From the NCBI RefSeq assembly GCF_000300975.2, contig NZ_AEEC02000007.1, positions 62,001 to 126,000 on the forward strand: a DNA stretch of 64,000 nt. The letters run 5' to 3'. The position numbers were made by a program, and so were the translations under genes. Below the pieces are notes generated by a model, which was not told the origin of the DNA, ran no database searches, and worked only from the letters and a program-made list of their open reading frames with translations. Position 1 is the first letter of the stretch. Every line of letters starts with the position of its first letter. Of this stretch, positions 27,933 to 36,648 are shown one piece after another. This stretch comes from Herbaspirillum frisingense GSF30 (GTDB taxonomy: Bacteria > Pseudomonadota > Gammaproteobacteria > Burkholderiales > Burkholderiaceae_D).

Positions 27933-29273
27933 TCAGTGGCTGCCCAGCCCCTTGTGCATGCGCCGCAGCCCCAGCCAGACGCAGACTGCCACCACCGGCA
28001 CCACCATACCGGTGGCCAGGTCCGGATTGATGGGCAGGCCCGCCGCCTTGGCCGCCTTGCCGGCATACCCCAGCAGACCGATCACGTAATACGAGATGGC
28101 CGCCACCGACAGGCCTTCCACCGCCTGCTGCAGCTTCAGTTGCTGGGCGGCGCGGGCATTCATGGATTCCAGGATCTGGCGGTTCTGACGCTCCTGCACG
28201 ATGCCGATCCGGGTGCGCAACAGGTCGTTGGTATGGGCGATACGTTCGGCCAGGGCTTCCTGGCGACGGGCGATGGCCTGGCAGGTATCCATGGCCGGCG
28301 CCAGCCGGCGCTCCATGAATTCACCGATGGTCGGCACGCCTTCGATGCGCTGCTCGCGCAATTCCTCGATGCGCGCCTGTACCAGCCGGAAATAGGCCTG
28401 CGAGGCCGAGAAGCGGTAACTGTTCTCCAGCGAGAGCTTTTCGATGCGTGCCGCCAGACCGGTGATCTTGCGCAGCACGCGCTCATCTTCGGCCTGTTCC
28501 TCCGGCGTGCCGGCGGTGGACTGCTCGGATTGCACCATGGCGGCGGTCAGCGCCGCCAGGTCGCCCTCGATCTGGTTGAGCAGCGGGCCGGATTGCTGGG
28601 CGTGCGGCAAGCCCAGCAAGGCCATCATGCGATAGGTCTCGATTTCCAGGATGCGCTGGGCCAGGCGCCCGCCTTGCAGCTCGCGCAGGCCAATGTCGCG
28701 CACCACGAAACGCGAAAATCCATCCGACTGGATCTGGAAATCGGTCCAGATTTCCCCGCCCTGCAAGACCTTGCTGGAACTCATCAGCTTGCCCTCGAAG
28801 ATGCGCTGCATCTGGCGTGCGGTCGCAGCCGGGTCATCGTCACCGGGCTCCGCCACCACATGCGCGGCCACCATCAGCTTGCCCTTGAGCGAGAGCTGCC
28901 ACTGCTGGGGGATGTGCGCCAGCGGCGCGCGGGCAAAGGCCTGGTCGGTGGAGAGCGGCTCCTCATGGGCCTGGGCGAAGGTATAGGTGGCGAACTCGGT
29001 GTGGCACTCCCACTTCAGCCGGAAGCGGCCGAAGTCGTGATAGAAGTGCTTGGCCTCACCACCCGGGGCGACCACGCCGAAATGGGCGCACAGGTCGTCC
29101 AGCAGCGCATGCTGGGCGCTGGCATGGCGACCGCCATTGCCTTCTTCGCGCACATAGACGGCCAGGTGGGTGAGCGTTTCCGAACGTGTCAGCTGCAGGA
29201 AGGGGCGCGAATGCACCTCGGCAGCCAGGACGACGCGCTGCGGGTGGTTCAGGCTGGCAAAAACGATGGACAT
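27933..29273 (-). CDS. DUF3422 family membrane-anchored protein
   Basis: A 446-residue protein of the DUF3422 family (N-terminus SLNHPQRVVLAAEVHSRPF; RFVVRDIGLRELQGGRLAQR in the middle). The C-terminal 60 residues have two hydrophobic segments (AAISYYVIGLLGYAGKAAKA; MVVPVVAVCVWLGLRRM), suggesting a cytoplasmic domain anchored to the inner membrane by its end. Residues 320-375 look helical. Function unknown. Convergent with azoR. Confidence 0.82.
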   Translation of the reverse strand: MSIVFASLNHPQRVVLAAEVHSRPFLQLTRSETLTHLAVYVREEGNGGRHASAQHALLDDLCAHFGVVAPGGEAKHFYHDFGRFRLKWECHTEFATYTFAQAHEEPLSTDQAFARAPLAHIPQQWQLSLKGKLMVAAHVVAEPGDDDPAATARQMQRIFEGKLMSSSKVLQGGEIWTDFQIQSDGFSRFVVRDIGLRELQGGRLAQRILEIETYRMMALLGLPHAQQSGPLLNQIEGDLAALTAAMVQSEQSTAGTPEEQAEDERVLRKITGLAARIEKLSLENSYRFSASQAYFRLVQARIEELREQRIEGVPTIGEFMERRLAPAMDTCQAIARRQEALAERIAHTNDLLRTRIGIVQERQNRQILESMNARAAQQLKLQQAVEGLSVAAISYYVIGLLGYAGKAAKAAGLPINPDLATGMVVPVVAVCVWLGLRRMHKGLGSH

Positions 29274-29396
29274 GGGACTTTCTCGTGGATGATTGCAATG
29301 CTGTGCGCCGGTCGCGCTTGTCGGCGACCGACTAACCGCCGGCCGGCCTGCAAGTCAGGCCGGGCCGCGGCGAAAACGGGTGGTGAGCCGGCGCGC

Positions 29397-29960
29397 CTAC
29401 TGCGGCTGCGGCGGCGGATACGTGACGTCGAGGATGGTCAGCTGCTCCACGCCCGAAGGGGTCTGCAGCACCACCTCATCCCCTTCGCGCGCCTTGGTCA
29501 GCGCCCGCGCCACGGGCGAAATCCAGCTGATGCGCCCCTTGAGCGGATCGAGCTCGTCGATGCCGACGATGGTCACCGTATGTTCTTCGCCGCGCTGGTT
29601 TTCGTAATGCACCGTGGCCCCGAAGAAGATCTGGTCGCTGCCGTGATGGACCGAGGGATCGACCACCTCGGCATTGTCCAGCCGCTTGGTGAGGAAACGG
29701 ATGCGCCGGTCGATCTCGCGCAGGCGCTTCTTGCCGTAGAGATAGTCGCCGTTCTCGGAGCGGTCGCCATTGGAGGCGGCCCAGGAGACCACGCGCACCA
29801 CCTCCGGACGCTCCTCGTCGATCAGGTGCAGCAGCTCATCCTTGATGCGCTGATGGCCCTGGGGCGTCATGTAGTTCTTGGCCCCGGCGGGGATGGCCGG
29901 CAAGGCGATCTCGTCATCGTCGTCGGCGCCGTCGGATTCTTTTACAAATGCCTTGTTCAT
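29397..29960 (-). CDS. greB: transcription elongation factor GreB
   Basis: Stimulates RNA polymerase to cleave backtracked RNA. The 187-residue protein has an N-terminal coiled-coil domain (NYMTPQGHQRIKDELLHLI; NGDRSENGDYLYGKKRLREI, containing the catalytic acidic tip residues D and E) and a C-terminal FKBP-like domain (GRISWISPVARALTKAREGD). The NGDRSENGDYLYGKKRLRE form is GreB rather than GreA. An acidic N-terminal tail of about 30 residues is longer than in E. coli GreB. Confidence 0.94.
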   Translation of the reverse strand: MNKAFVKESDGADDDDEIALPAIPAGAKNYMTPQGHQRIKDELLHLIDEERPEVVRVVSWAASNGDRSENGDYLYGKKRLREIDRRIRFLTKRLDNAEVVDPSVHHGSDQIFFGATVHYENQRGEEHTVTIVGIDELDPLKGRISWISPVARALTKAREGDEVVLQTPSGVEQLTILDVTYPPPQPQ

Positions 29961-30181
29961 GTGCGAATGGATGGGTATGCAGGTTCGTTCTTATTGTAGC
30001 CGCATGCGTGGGCTCGCAACGGTACAGTTGGGGCGATTAATCCTTGCATCAGTGTGCTGGGCGTGCGCCCGGCGCAAGACCCTGCCCGGCAACGGCAAGG
30101 CTCGCCCTTTGGCCCGCACTCGGCGATAATCTGCCTTCCCGCCTGGTCACAGGCTTACCACTCCACTGCTCCCGCGACCTC

Positions 30182-31069
30182 ATGTCCTCCATCGCCCCTC
30201 GCTATCGTATCGGTCTCATCGCCAACCGCGCCCATCAGGACGCTGCCGATTCTGCCCTGGTGCAGTTGCTCACCGGTTCAGGCCATCGCATCGAAAGCCT
30301 GCAACCCGAACTGATCGTGGTCGGTCGCACGCTCGACGCCATCGGCCAGATGAACCTGCTGCCCGGCTACCCGCATCTGGTGCGCTTCCCCTACGGTCGA
30401 CAAGGTGGCCTGATGAAGCTGGTCTCGCGCACGGTCGATCCCGACCCCGAGCGCACGCTGGACGCCGTGATCTATCTGGTCGATCCGGTCGACCCCTCCT
30501 CCACCTTCCCCGAGGCGGTGGCCCTGAAGCGCCAGTGCGTCATCCATGGCAAGCCCTTCCTGTCGACGCTGGCTGGCGCCCAGGAATGGTTCGAACTGGA
30601 AGCCATCGCCAATGGCGCCGCGCCGGACAGCTTCCTGGATGACCGCTTCCACCTGGAGCAGGAAGGCATCGCCCTGATCGCCCACGACGCCATGAAGTCG
30701 CGCATGCTGGAACTGGCCGAGAAGCACTTCGAGGTGCTGGACCGCTTCGCCTTCCGCTGCGCCACTGGCACCACCGGCGGCCTGCTCAACCAGTTGGCCA
30801 TGAAGATCAAGGGAGATGCCGGCCGCAACTGGGTGCGCCCCTTCCTGTCCGGCCCGCTGGGGGGCGACGCGCAGATTGCCGAACTGATCCTGGAGCGCCA
30901 GTGCCGTCGCGTGCTGTTCCTGGAAGACCCGCATGTGGCGCGCCAGCACGAAGCCGACATCCAGTTGCTGGAACGGGCCGCCCGCACCGTGACCGGCTAT
31001 GCCTCCTGCATGAGCGATGTCAAATGGGGCGACCGCTGGCTGTCCCTGATCAAGGCGCGCGCACTCTGA
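30182..31069 (+). CDS. methylglyoxal synthase with duplicated, degenerate N-terminal MGS domain
   Basis: Converts dihydroxyacetone phosphate to methylglyoxal. The 295-residue protein is twice the usual length of about 150. Residues 160-285 match E. coli MgsA closely: ALIAHDAMKSRML, CATGTTGGLLNQL, LSGPLGGDAQIAELIL, DPHVARQHEADIQLLERAAR. Asp229, His256 and Asp259 keep the spacing of E. coli Asp71, His98 and Asp101. Residues 8-150 show the same fold pattern (RIGLIANRAHQDAADSAL, ELIVVGRTLDAIG, LDAVIYLVDPVDPSST, GKPFLSTLAGAQEWFE), but the positions matching the three catalytic residues are Gln, Thr and Glu. I read it as a tandem MGS protein with a regulatory or structural first domain. The start at 30182 excludes a 46-codon non-family extension. 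Confidence 0.85.
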   Translation: MSSIAPRYRIGLIANRAHQDAADSALVQLLTGSGHRIESLQPELIVVGRTLDAIGQMNLLPGYPHLVRFPYGRQGGLMKLVSRTVDPDPERTLDAVIYLVDPVDPSSTFPEAVALKRQCVIHGKPFLSTLAGAQEWFELEAIANGAAPDSFLDDRFHLEQEGIALIAHDAMKSRMLELAEKHFEVLDRFAFRCATGTTGGLLNQLAMKIKGDAGRNWVRPFLSGPLGGDAQIAELILERQCRRVLFLEDPHVARQHEADIQLLERAARTVTGYASCMSDVKWGDRWLSLIKARAL

Positions 31070-31076
31070 AGTCCGC

Positions 31077-31715
31077 ATGACCGCATCCCCACCGCCGACA
31101 CCGCCGCCCCACTCCGTGCCTCCGCAGCGCCCGGGGCGCTGGCGCCGCCGGCTGCTGGCGCCGCTGATCTATACCGCGGCCCTGCTGCTGATGCTGGAAG
31201 AATGGCTATGGGACGCCACCCAGGCGCTGCTGGCGCGCATTCCCGACTGGCCCTGGCTGGTGAGGCTGCAACACTGGGTGGAGCGGCGCCCGCCCTATGT
31301 GGCGCTGCTGATCTTCCTGGCACCTACCCTGCTGCTGCTGCCGGTCAAGCTGCTGGCGCTGCTCTCGATCACGCACGGGCATCCGACGCTGGGCCTGGCC
31401 ATCGTGCTCGCGGCCAAGGTATTGGGGACCGCGCTGGTCGCGCGCATCTACGCCCTGACGCGCCGCAGCCTGCTGTCACTGGCCTGGTTCCAGCGCTACC
31501 ACGATCAGTTGCTCGCGGTGAAGGCCAGGCTGACCGCGCAGCTGCAGGCCACTGCAGGCTGGCAACAGGCAAAGCGGCTAGTACAGTTGTGCAGACAGCG
31601 TGTGGCAGATGTGAAGTCGTTTGTGCGGGCGCGCATGGCCCGCTCGCCGCGCTCCCCGCTGGCGCGCCTGATGCGCCTGCTGCGCAAGCTGGTGGCCCGC
31701 ATGCGCAGCCGCTAG
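31077..31715 (+). CDS. hypothetical membrane protein downstream of methylglyoxal synthase
   Basis: A 212-residue protein of no family I recognise. It has a Pro-rich N-terminus, a first hydrophobic segment (LAPLIYTAALLLMLEEWLW, about 30-48), a second (YVALLIFLAPTLLLLPVKLL, about 75-95) and a third (HPTLGLAIVLAAKVLGTALV, about 100-120). The C-terminal 80 residues are strongly basic. It begins 7 bp after the methylglyoxal synthase stop, so the two are likely translated from one message. Homologues annotated as conserved membrane proteins would be expected in relatives. Confidence 0.72.
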   Translation: MTASPPPTPPPHSVPPQRPGRWRRRLLAPLIYTAALLLMLEEWLWDATQALLARIPDWPWLVRLQHWVERRPPYVALLIFLAPTLLLLPVKLLALLSITHGHPTLGLAIVLAAKVLGTALVARIYALTRRSLLSLAWFQRYHDQLLAVKARLTAQLQATAGWQQAKRLVQLCRQRVADVKSFVRARMARSPRSPLARLMRLLRKLVARMRSR

Positions 31716-31762
31716 TGTTGAAAATCCTTGCAGAGAACGCTGCAAAAAGTCGAGCGCAAATG

Positions 31763-31790
31763 AAACAAGGCCGCCGTAGCAGCCTTGTTT
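31763..31790. terminator. hairpin terminator between convergent genes
   Basis: Arms AAACAAGGC / GCCTTGTTT with a 10-nt loop; ends the mgs-membrane protein unit and can serve the opposing EAL/HDOD gene. Confidence 0.65.
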
Positions 31791-31820
31791 GCGGATCCAT
31801 TGCACCCGGGCCGGGCAGGA

Positions 31821-33185
31821 TCAGTCGTCATCATCGTCATCGATGTAGCCGTCCGGCGGCGGCGACATCTGCATCGTGGCATGCTGGCCGATGTTGTTGT
31901 TGGAAATACTGTTGCCCCACTCGAAGGCATGCTTTTCAGCGGCGAAGAAATCATCGGCCGACAGCTGCAGTTCATCCAGCAGATGCTGCATCTCGGCCTG
32001 GTCCGGCGCCCGTTGCTCGGTGCACTCCACCAGACGCAAGGCCAGGCCGTAGAAGCCGCTGCGACGCAGCAGCGCCTCCCGGATCTCGGTACTGACGGTG
32101 ATCTGGCGCAGCACCGTTTCCATGCTCATCCCGAACAGGGCATCGACCAGCGACATGATGCCCACCGTGAACGCCATCTCCGACATCTTGCGGCGCCCCG
32201 GGCGAATCTTCACCGTAATGAGCTCCAGCATCTTGCCGCGCGTGGCCGCCAGGATCATCAGCGGCGACATGGCGTGGGCGCGGTCCTTCTCGGTATTGGC
32301 GAAAAGCAGAATCTGCAGCCAGCGCTTCAACTGCCGGCGACCCAGCACGATCAGGGCCTGGCCCAGCGAATCGATGAACTTCTGGAAGCCGTACACCGGG
32401 GTATTGACCAGCCGCAGCAGGGTCAGGCTCAGCGCCACGTCACGCTTGATGAAGCGCACGATCTCGGCATTGTCGACATTGCGCACCAGCAGCGTGAGCA
32501 GGTGCATGATGATCATCTTCGAGGCCTCCAGCTTCTTGCCCTGGAGGATCATCGGCTTGGCGAAGTAATAGCCCTGGAAGTAATCGAAGCCGAAGGTCAT
32601 GCAGTCATTGAACTGCTGCAGGGTCTCGACCTTCTCGGCCAGCAGCTCCTTCTGGGCGCGCTTGAAGTGCACCGACAGCTTGAGCAGCTTGCTGGGATCG
32701 ACTTCCATCACGTCGATCTTGATGATCTTCACCAGCGGCAGCAGTTCTTCGATCTCTTCCGACTCGGCCACCACGTCATCCAGCGCGAACACATAACCGG
32801 CCTTGGTCAGCTCGCGCACGCGCGCCACCAGTTCCGGTGTCACGCGTACCGTCTCCAGGATTTCCAGCACCACCTTGTCGGAGGGCAGGAAATAGATGAA
32901 GTCGCTCATCAGCACGGCCGCATCGACATTGATGAAGCCATGCAGGTTACCGATCACATTGGACAAGCCCAGCTCGGAAGCATGGGCAATCACCGCCGCC
33001 GTCGCCGTCACGTCATCCTTGACGTTGGCCGGACCAAAGGCCGCACTGCGAAACAGCAGTTCGTAGCCGATCAGGTCCTGCTCGCGGCTCAGGATGGGCT
33101 GGCGGGCCAGGAAGAAATCCAGGGCGTGATGAGGGTGTTGCGCGTGCGGGGGCAAGGCGGATGGGTCGGCGGACTGATCTGACAT
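31821..33185 (-). CDS. EAL/HDOD domain protein with poly-Asp tail
   Basis: A 454-residue signalling protein. The N-terminal half is EAL-like (FFLARQPILSREQDLIGYEL, VVLEILETVR, FALDDVVAES, IKIDVMEVD) with ELLF in place of EALxR, so catalysis is doubtful. The HDOD domain follows from about residue 215 (HLLTLLVRNVDNAEIVRFIK; LVNTPVYGF; VLGRRQLKRWLQILLFANTE). The C-terminus ends with six aspartates after a Gln/Met/Pro stretch. It is a paralogue of the product of 17385-18584, with the same domain order. Confidence 0.88.
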   Translation of the reverse strand: MSDQSADPSALPPHAQHPHHALDFFLARQPILSREQDLIGYELLFRSAAFGPANVKDDVTATAAVIAHASELGLSNVIGNLHGFINVDAAVLMSDFIYFLPSDKVVLEILETVRVTPELVARVRELTKAGYVFALDDVVAESEEIEELLPLVKIIKIDVMEVDPSKLLKLSVHFKRAQKELLAEKVETLQQFNDCMTFGFDYFQGYYFAKPMILQGKKLEASKMIIMHLLTLLVRNVDNAEIVRFIKRDVALSLTLLRLVNTPVYGFQKFIDSLGQALIVLGRRQLKRWLQILLFANTEKDRAHAMSPLMILAATRGKMLELITVKIRPGRRKMSEMAFTVGIMSLVDALFGMSMETVLRQITVSTEIREALLRRSGFYGLALRLVECTEQRAPDQAEMQHLLDELQLSADDFFAAEKHAFEWGNSISNNNIGQHATMQMSPPPDGYIDDDDDD

Positions 33186-33332
33186 GGTTGTTCTTTTACT
33201 AATCCCTCGCGTTGCAATTCTTGACGTGTGGCAATCTCACTATTGTAAGCCGATTTCTCACGATATCGGCGACAGCGAGACTACCCTCGACGACAAAATC
33301 ACAAATATTCACAACGCCAGGAGCCCCCGTCA

Positions 33333-34220
33333 TCAGAGTTCTCCCGACTCCAGGACATATTCCGCGCTGTCATCCACGCCCAGCACCTCGATCAGGTAGG
33401 GCATGACTTCCTTCAGCGTGGCTTCCAGCGTCCACGGCGGATTGAGGATGAACATGCCGCTGTTATGCAGGCCAAAGCCATCCGGTGCCGGGCCGTGGAT
33501 GGCCAGCGTGACATTGAGCCAGCTCTTGGCACCCAGGCGCTTCAAGCGCTCGGGCAACTGACGCGATTCATTACGATGCAGGACCGGATACCACACGGCA
33601 TAGGTGCCCCCCGGAAAACGCGTGAGCGCATCCGTGAGCACCTGGGCCACGTGGCTGTAGTCACGCTTGTCTTCGTAGGGCGGGTCGATCAACACCAGGG
33701 CACGACGCGAGGGCGGCGGCAACAGCGCCTTCAGGGCGTCGAAGCCATCGCCCCGATGCACCATCACGCGCTTGCCGCGCGCTGCCGGACGCTGGCCCTG
33801 GGCGGCGGCATGCGCCTCCAGCTTGCGGAAATTATCCGTCAGCACCTTCACTTCGCTGGGATGCAATTCGAACAGGCGCAAGCGGTCCTGCTCGCGCATG
33901 ATCTTCTCGGCGCAATAGGGAGAACCGGGGTAATAGCGCATCTTGCCGCTCGGGTTGAGCGACTTGACCACATCGACGTATTCCTGCACCGCCGCTGGCA
34001 GGTCCTTGCGGTCCCACAGCTTGGCGATGCCGGTTTCGTATTCGGCGTTCTTGCTGGCGTAATCTCCATCCAGCGCGTAGACGCCCGCGCCGGCATGGGT
34101 GTCGATGACCATGTAGGCAGTTTCTTTCTGCCCGAGATAGCGCATCAACTGGATGATCACCATGTGCTTCAGGACATCGGCGTGGTTGCCGGCGTGAAAA
34201 GCGTGGCGATAACTCAGCAT
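33333..34220 (-). CDS. rlmJ: 23S rRNA (adenine(2030)-N(6))-methyltransferase RlmJ
   Basis: S-adenosylmethionine-dependent enzyme acting on A2030 of 23S rRNA. The 295-residue product begins MLSYRHAFHAGNHADVLKHM, the invariant RlmJ N-terminus. It has VIDTHAGAGVYALDG as SAM site and the LIDPPYE catalytic motif near residue 178. Single gene between the EAL/HDOD and Clc genes. Confidence 0.95.
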   Translation of the reverse strand: MLSYRHAFHAGNHADVLKHMVIIQLMRYLGQKETAYMVIDTHAGAGVYALDGDYASKNAEYETGIAKLWDRKDLPAAVQEYVDVVKSLNPSGKMRYYPGSPYCAEKIMREQDRLRLFELHPSEVKVLTDNFRKLEAHAAAQGQRPAARGKRVMVHRGDGFDALKALLPPPSRRALVLIDPPYEDKRDYSHVAQVLTDALTRFPGGTYAVWYPVLHRNESRQLPERLKRLGAKSWLNVTLAIHGPAPDGFGLHNSGMFILNPPWTLEATLKEVMPYLIEVLGVDDSAEYVLESGEL

Positions 34221-34466
34221 GGAAAATTCACTTCTTGGATGGGGTTGATAGCGGGTGGCGGCACGGACCGACGCGGGTCACTGGGTGGGCCACCGAAAAG
34301 AGGAAAAGCTCATGCATTTTATCAAGGATACGTGAGCAGTTGTCGGACTAATCCGGCATTGTTACAAAGAAGACATGCCCGCAGCGCCGGGTGATGCGGC
34401 CCGGCCGCTGGCCGCGGCGCCGGTCCGGGATGCGAGTCCGGCACCCCGGCAGTGCGCGCAACGCCT

Positions 34467-36203
34467 CTAGTTACCGGCCCGGTCCAGCCGGAAATACGCA
34501 TCCAGCAAGGAGGTCTTGAACACCACCCCCAGCAGGCGCGGGTCTTCGGCGCTGGCGATCACCGGCAGGCGCTCACCCTGATGGTCAAGGAACAGTTGCA
34601 AGGCCTCGCCCAGGGACATGTCGGGCGTCACCTCGTGCAGGAAATGCGGCCGCAGGAAATCGCGAGCTACCCGGCCTGCCGCTTCCTTCTTGTCCAGCAG
34701 CCAGGAAGTGATGTCCTGCAACGCCACCACCCCAAGGTAACGCTGCTGGTCGTCCACGATGTAGACATACTTCACCGGGTATTTCAGGAACAGGGCGCTG
34801 ATCTCTTCCAGGCTGGCCTGTTCCTGCAGCACGGTCTCGGCCGGCCGGATCAGGGCACGCATGTGAGTGCCGCGCAGACGCAGGCGTTCTTCGTTGTCGC
34901 GATGGCGTTTCAGTGTGATCTCGTACATCGAGCGGCCGTCCGTGCTGCGCGCCACCACATAGGCGACCACGCAGGACAGCATCAGCGGCAGCACCACCTG
35001 GTAGCTCAAGGTCATCTCGAAGATCATCAGGATCGCCATCAGCGGCGCATAGGACGCCGCCGCCAGGAAAGCGCCCATGCCCACCATCGCATAGGCGAAG
35101 GGTTGCGACATGTGGAACGGCAGCAAAGCCTGGGCCGTATCGCCGAACAGGTAGCCGACCGCCGCCCCCACGAAGAGCGTGGGCGTGAAGATCCCCCCGA
35201 CCGCCCCCGAGCCGACTGTAATGGCCGTGGCCAGGACCTTGATCACCAGCACCGTCAACACCGCCTGCCACAGCCAGGTCGTATGCAGCAACGAATTGAC
35301 CAGGCTGTAGCCATTGCCCCAGACCTCGGGCACCTCGATGGAGATCAGTCCGACCAAGAGTCCGCCCACGCCCAGCCGCACCGGCAGCGGCAGGCGGAAC
35401 TTGCCGAAGCCCTGCTTGCCCAGCTCCAGCACGCGCAGGAACTGCGGTGCCAGGATGCCGGCCAGTACGCCCAGCACCAGGAACAGCAGCACTTCCCAGC
35501 CGCCGATCTCGGGGAAGTACGGCATTTCGTAGGCCGCCCGGTAACCCGGCAATTCGCGCATGGTGATGTTGGCCACCACGGAGGCCACCACCACCGGGCC
35601 GAAGCTCTCCATGACCAGCGAACCGAGCACGATCTCGGTGATGAAGAAAGCCCCTGCAATCGGCGCGTTATAGGCCGAGGTGATGCCGGCCGCCGCCCCG
35701 CAGGCCACCAGCAGCCGCAAGCGCGACGAAGGAAAGTGCGAGAACTTGCCCACCAGCGACGCGCACAGGGCCGACAACTGCACCATCGGACCTTCGCGGC
35801 CGATGGAGCCACCGGAAGCAATCGACGCCAGCGAGGAGATGCTGCGCAAGAGCGTATTGCGTACCGGAATGGCGCCATCGCCGATGGCCACCGCCTCCAT
35901 GTAGTCGCCGCCATTGCCGGCCGGGGTACGCTTGGCCCAGACCAGGAACAGGCCGGCAATCACGCCGCCACAGGTCGGCAGCAGGATGCGCACATGCCAG
36001 GGCAAGCCCTTGGCGATGTCGACGAAGCTCCCGTCATGTCCGGTCAGCCAGATCTGCAGCAGCGCGATGCATTCGCGAAAGGCGATGGTGGCCAGGGCGC
36101 CGACAAAACCGGCCAGCGCGCCCCACAGCAGCATGGAATGGCTTTCGGACACACGACAGGCATTCAGTACCCGCAGCCGGTACTTGATCCAAAGTTCATG
36201 CAT
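34467..36203 (-). CDS. ClcB-type chloride channel/antiporter with two CBS domains
   Basis: CLC-family anion transporter of 578 residues with about ten hydrophobic segments. The gating motif GREGPMVQ and the GGIFTPTLFVGA selectivity loop are present. The first CLC signature (GSGIP) reads GNGGDYMEA, which suggests altered ion selectivity, as in ClcB-like proteins. Two CBS domains fill about residues 440-575. The start ATG overlaps the stop region of the ModE-like gene by 8 bp, so both are on one message. Confidence 0.88.
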   Translation of the reverse strand: MHELWIKYRLRVLNACRVSESHSMLLWGALAGFVGALATIAFRECIALLQIWLTGHDGSFVDIAKGLPWHVRILLPTCGGVIAGLFLVWAKRTPAGNGGDYMEAVAIGDGAIPVRNTLLRSISSLASIASGGSIGREGPMVQLSALCASLVGKFSHFPSSRLRLLVACGAAAGITSAYNAPIAGAFFITEIVLGSLVMESFGPVVVASVVANITMRELPGYRAAYEMPYFPEIGGWEVLLFLVLGVLAGILAPQFLRVLELGKQGFGKFRLPLPVRLGVGGLLVGLISIEVPEVWGNGYSLVNSLLHTTWLWQAVLTVLVIKVLATAITVGSGAVGGIFTPTLFVGAAVGYLFGDTAQALLPFHMSQPFAYAMVGMGAFLAAASYAPLMAILMIFEMTLSYQVVLPLMLSCVVAYVVARSTDGRSMYEITLKRHRDNEERLRLRGTHMRALIRPAETVLQEQASLEEISALFLKYPVKYVYIVDDQQRYLGVVALQDITSWLLDKKEAAGRVARDFLRPHFLHEVTPDMSLGEALQLFLDHQGERLPVIASAEDPRLLGVVFKTSLLDAYFRLDRAGN

Positions 36204-36597
36204 GGTCGCTGTCCTGCCCTTGCCGCTGGTCTTCAGCTCCTTGCTCGTCGGCCGGTCGCATCAACGCCTGCAACTGGCGCAATTCGCCGGCAATGCTGGC
36301 CGCCGCCTTCTTCTGCATGCGACGGTAGCGTGCCAGCACCTCCTGCCCCAGCTCGGTCACCGCCGCACCACCGCCACGGGCGCCGCCGGTCGCAGTGGCC
36401 ACCAGCGGGCTGGCGAAGCAGCGGTTCATTTCCTCCACCAGCAGCCAGGCACGCCGATAGGACATATCCATCTCCCGGGCCGCGCCGGAGATCGATCCGG
36501 TCTGTGCGATCGCCTGCAGCAGATCGGCCTTGCCCGGCCCGAAGGCAATGGTCTGGCCCTGCATCACGCGCACTCTCAAGGTCTTGGCATCATTCAT
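36196..36597 (-). CDS. ModE-like winged-helix regulator without molybdate-binding domain
   Basis: A 133-residue protein corresponding to the N-terminal DNA-binding domain of ModE: the signature ADLLQAIAQTGSISGAAREM and MSYRRAWLLVEEMNRCF, then ATGGARGGGAAVTELGQEVL. The TOBE/Mop molybdate-binding domains of E. coli ModE (about 260 residues) are absent. It diverges from modABC across an operator of ModE type, so control of molybdate uptake is likely. Its own message also encodes the ClcB-type channel. Confidence 0.88.
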   Translation of the reverse strand: MNDAKTLRVRVMQGQTIAFGPGKADLLQAIAQTGSISGAAREMDMSYRRAWLLVEEMNRCFASPLVATATGGARGGGAAVTELGQEVLARYRRMQKKAAASIAGELRQLQALMRPADEQGAEDQRQGQDSDHA

Positions 36598-36607
36598 GCG
36601 CGTGATT

Positions 36608-36624
36608 GTACAAGGGCCTTGTAC
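36608..36624. promoter_or_regulatory. palindrome upstream of the ModE-like gene
   Basis: GTACAAGGGCCTTGTAC is a perfect 8-1-8 inverted repeat 11 bp upstream of the ModE-like start codon. It differs from the ModE box next to modA. It may be an autoregulatory or second operator. Confidence 0.5.
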
Positions 36625-36648
36625 GTGCGGCCAATGCAGAGCGGGCGG

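Noticed and set aside
27879-29999. 706-codon frame opposite the DUF3422 and greB genes
   Set aside because: Covers two well-supported genes antisense and has shadow-type composition.
34452-36605. 717-codon frame opposite the Clc and ModE-like genes
   Set aside because: Antisense shadow; both genes on the other strand have diagnostic motifs.
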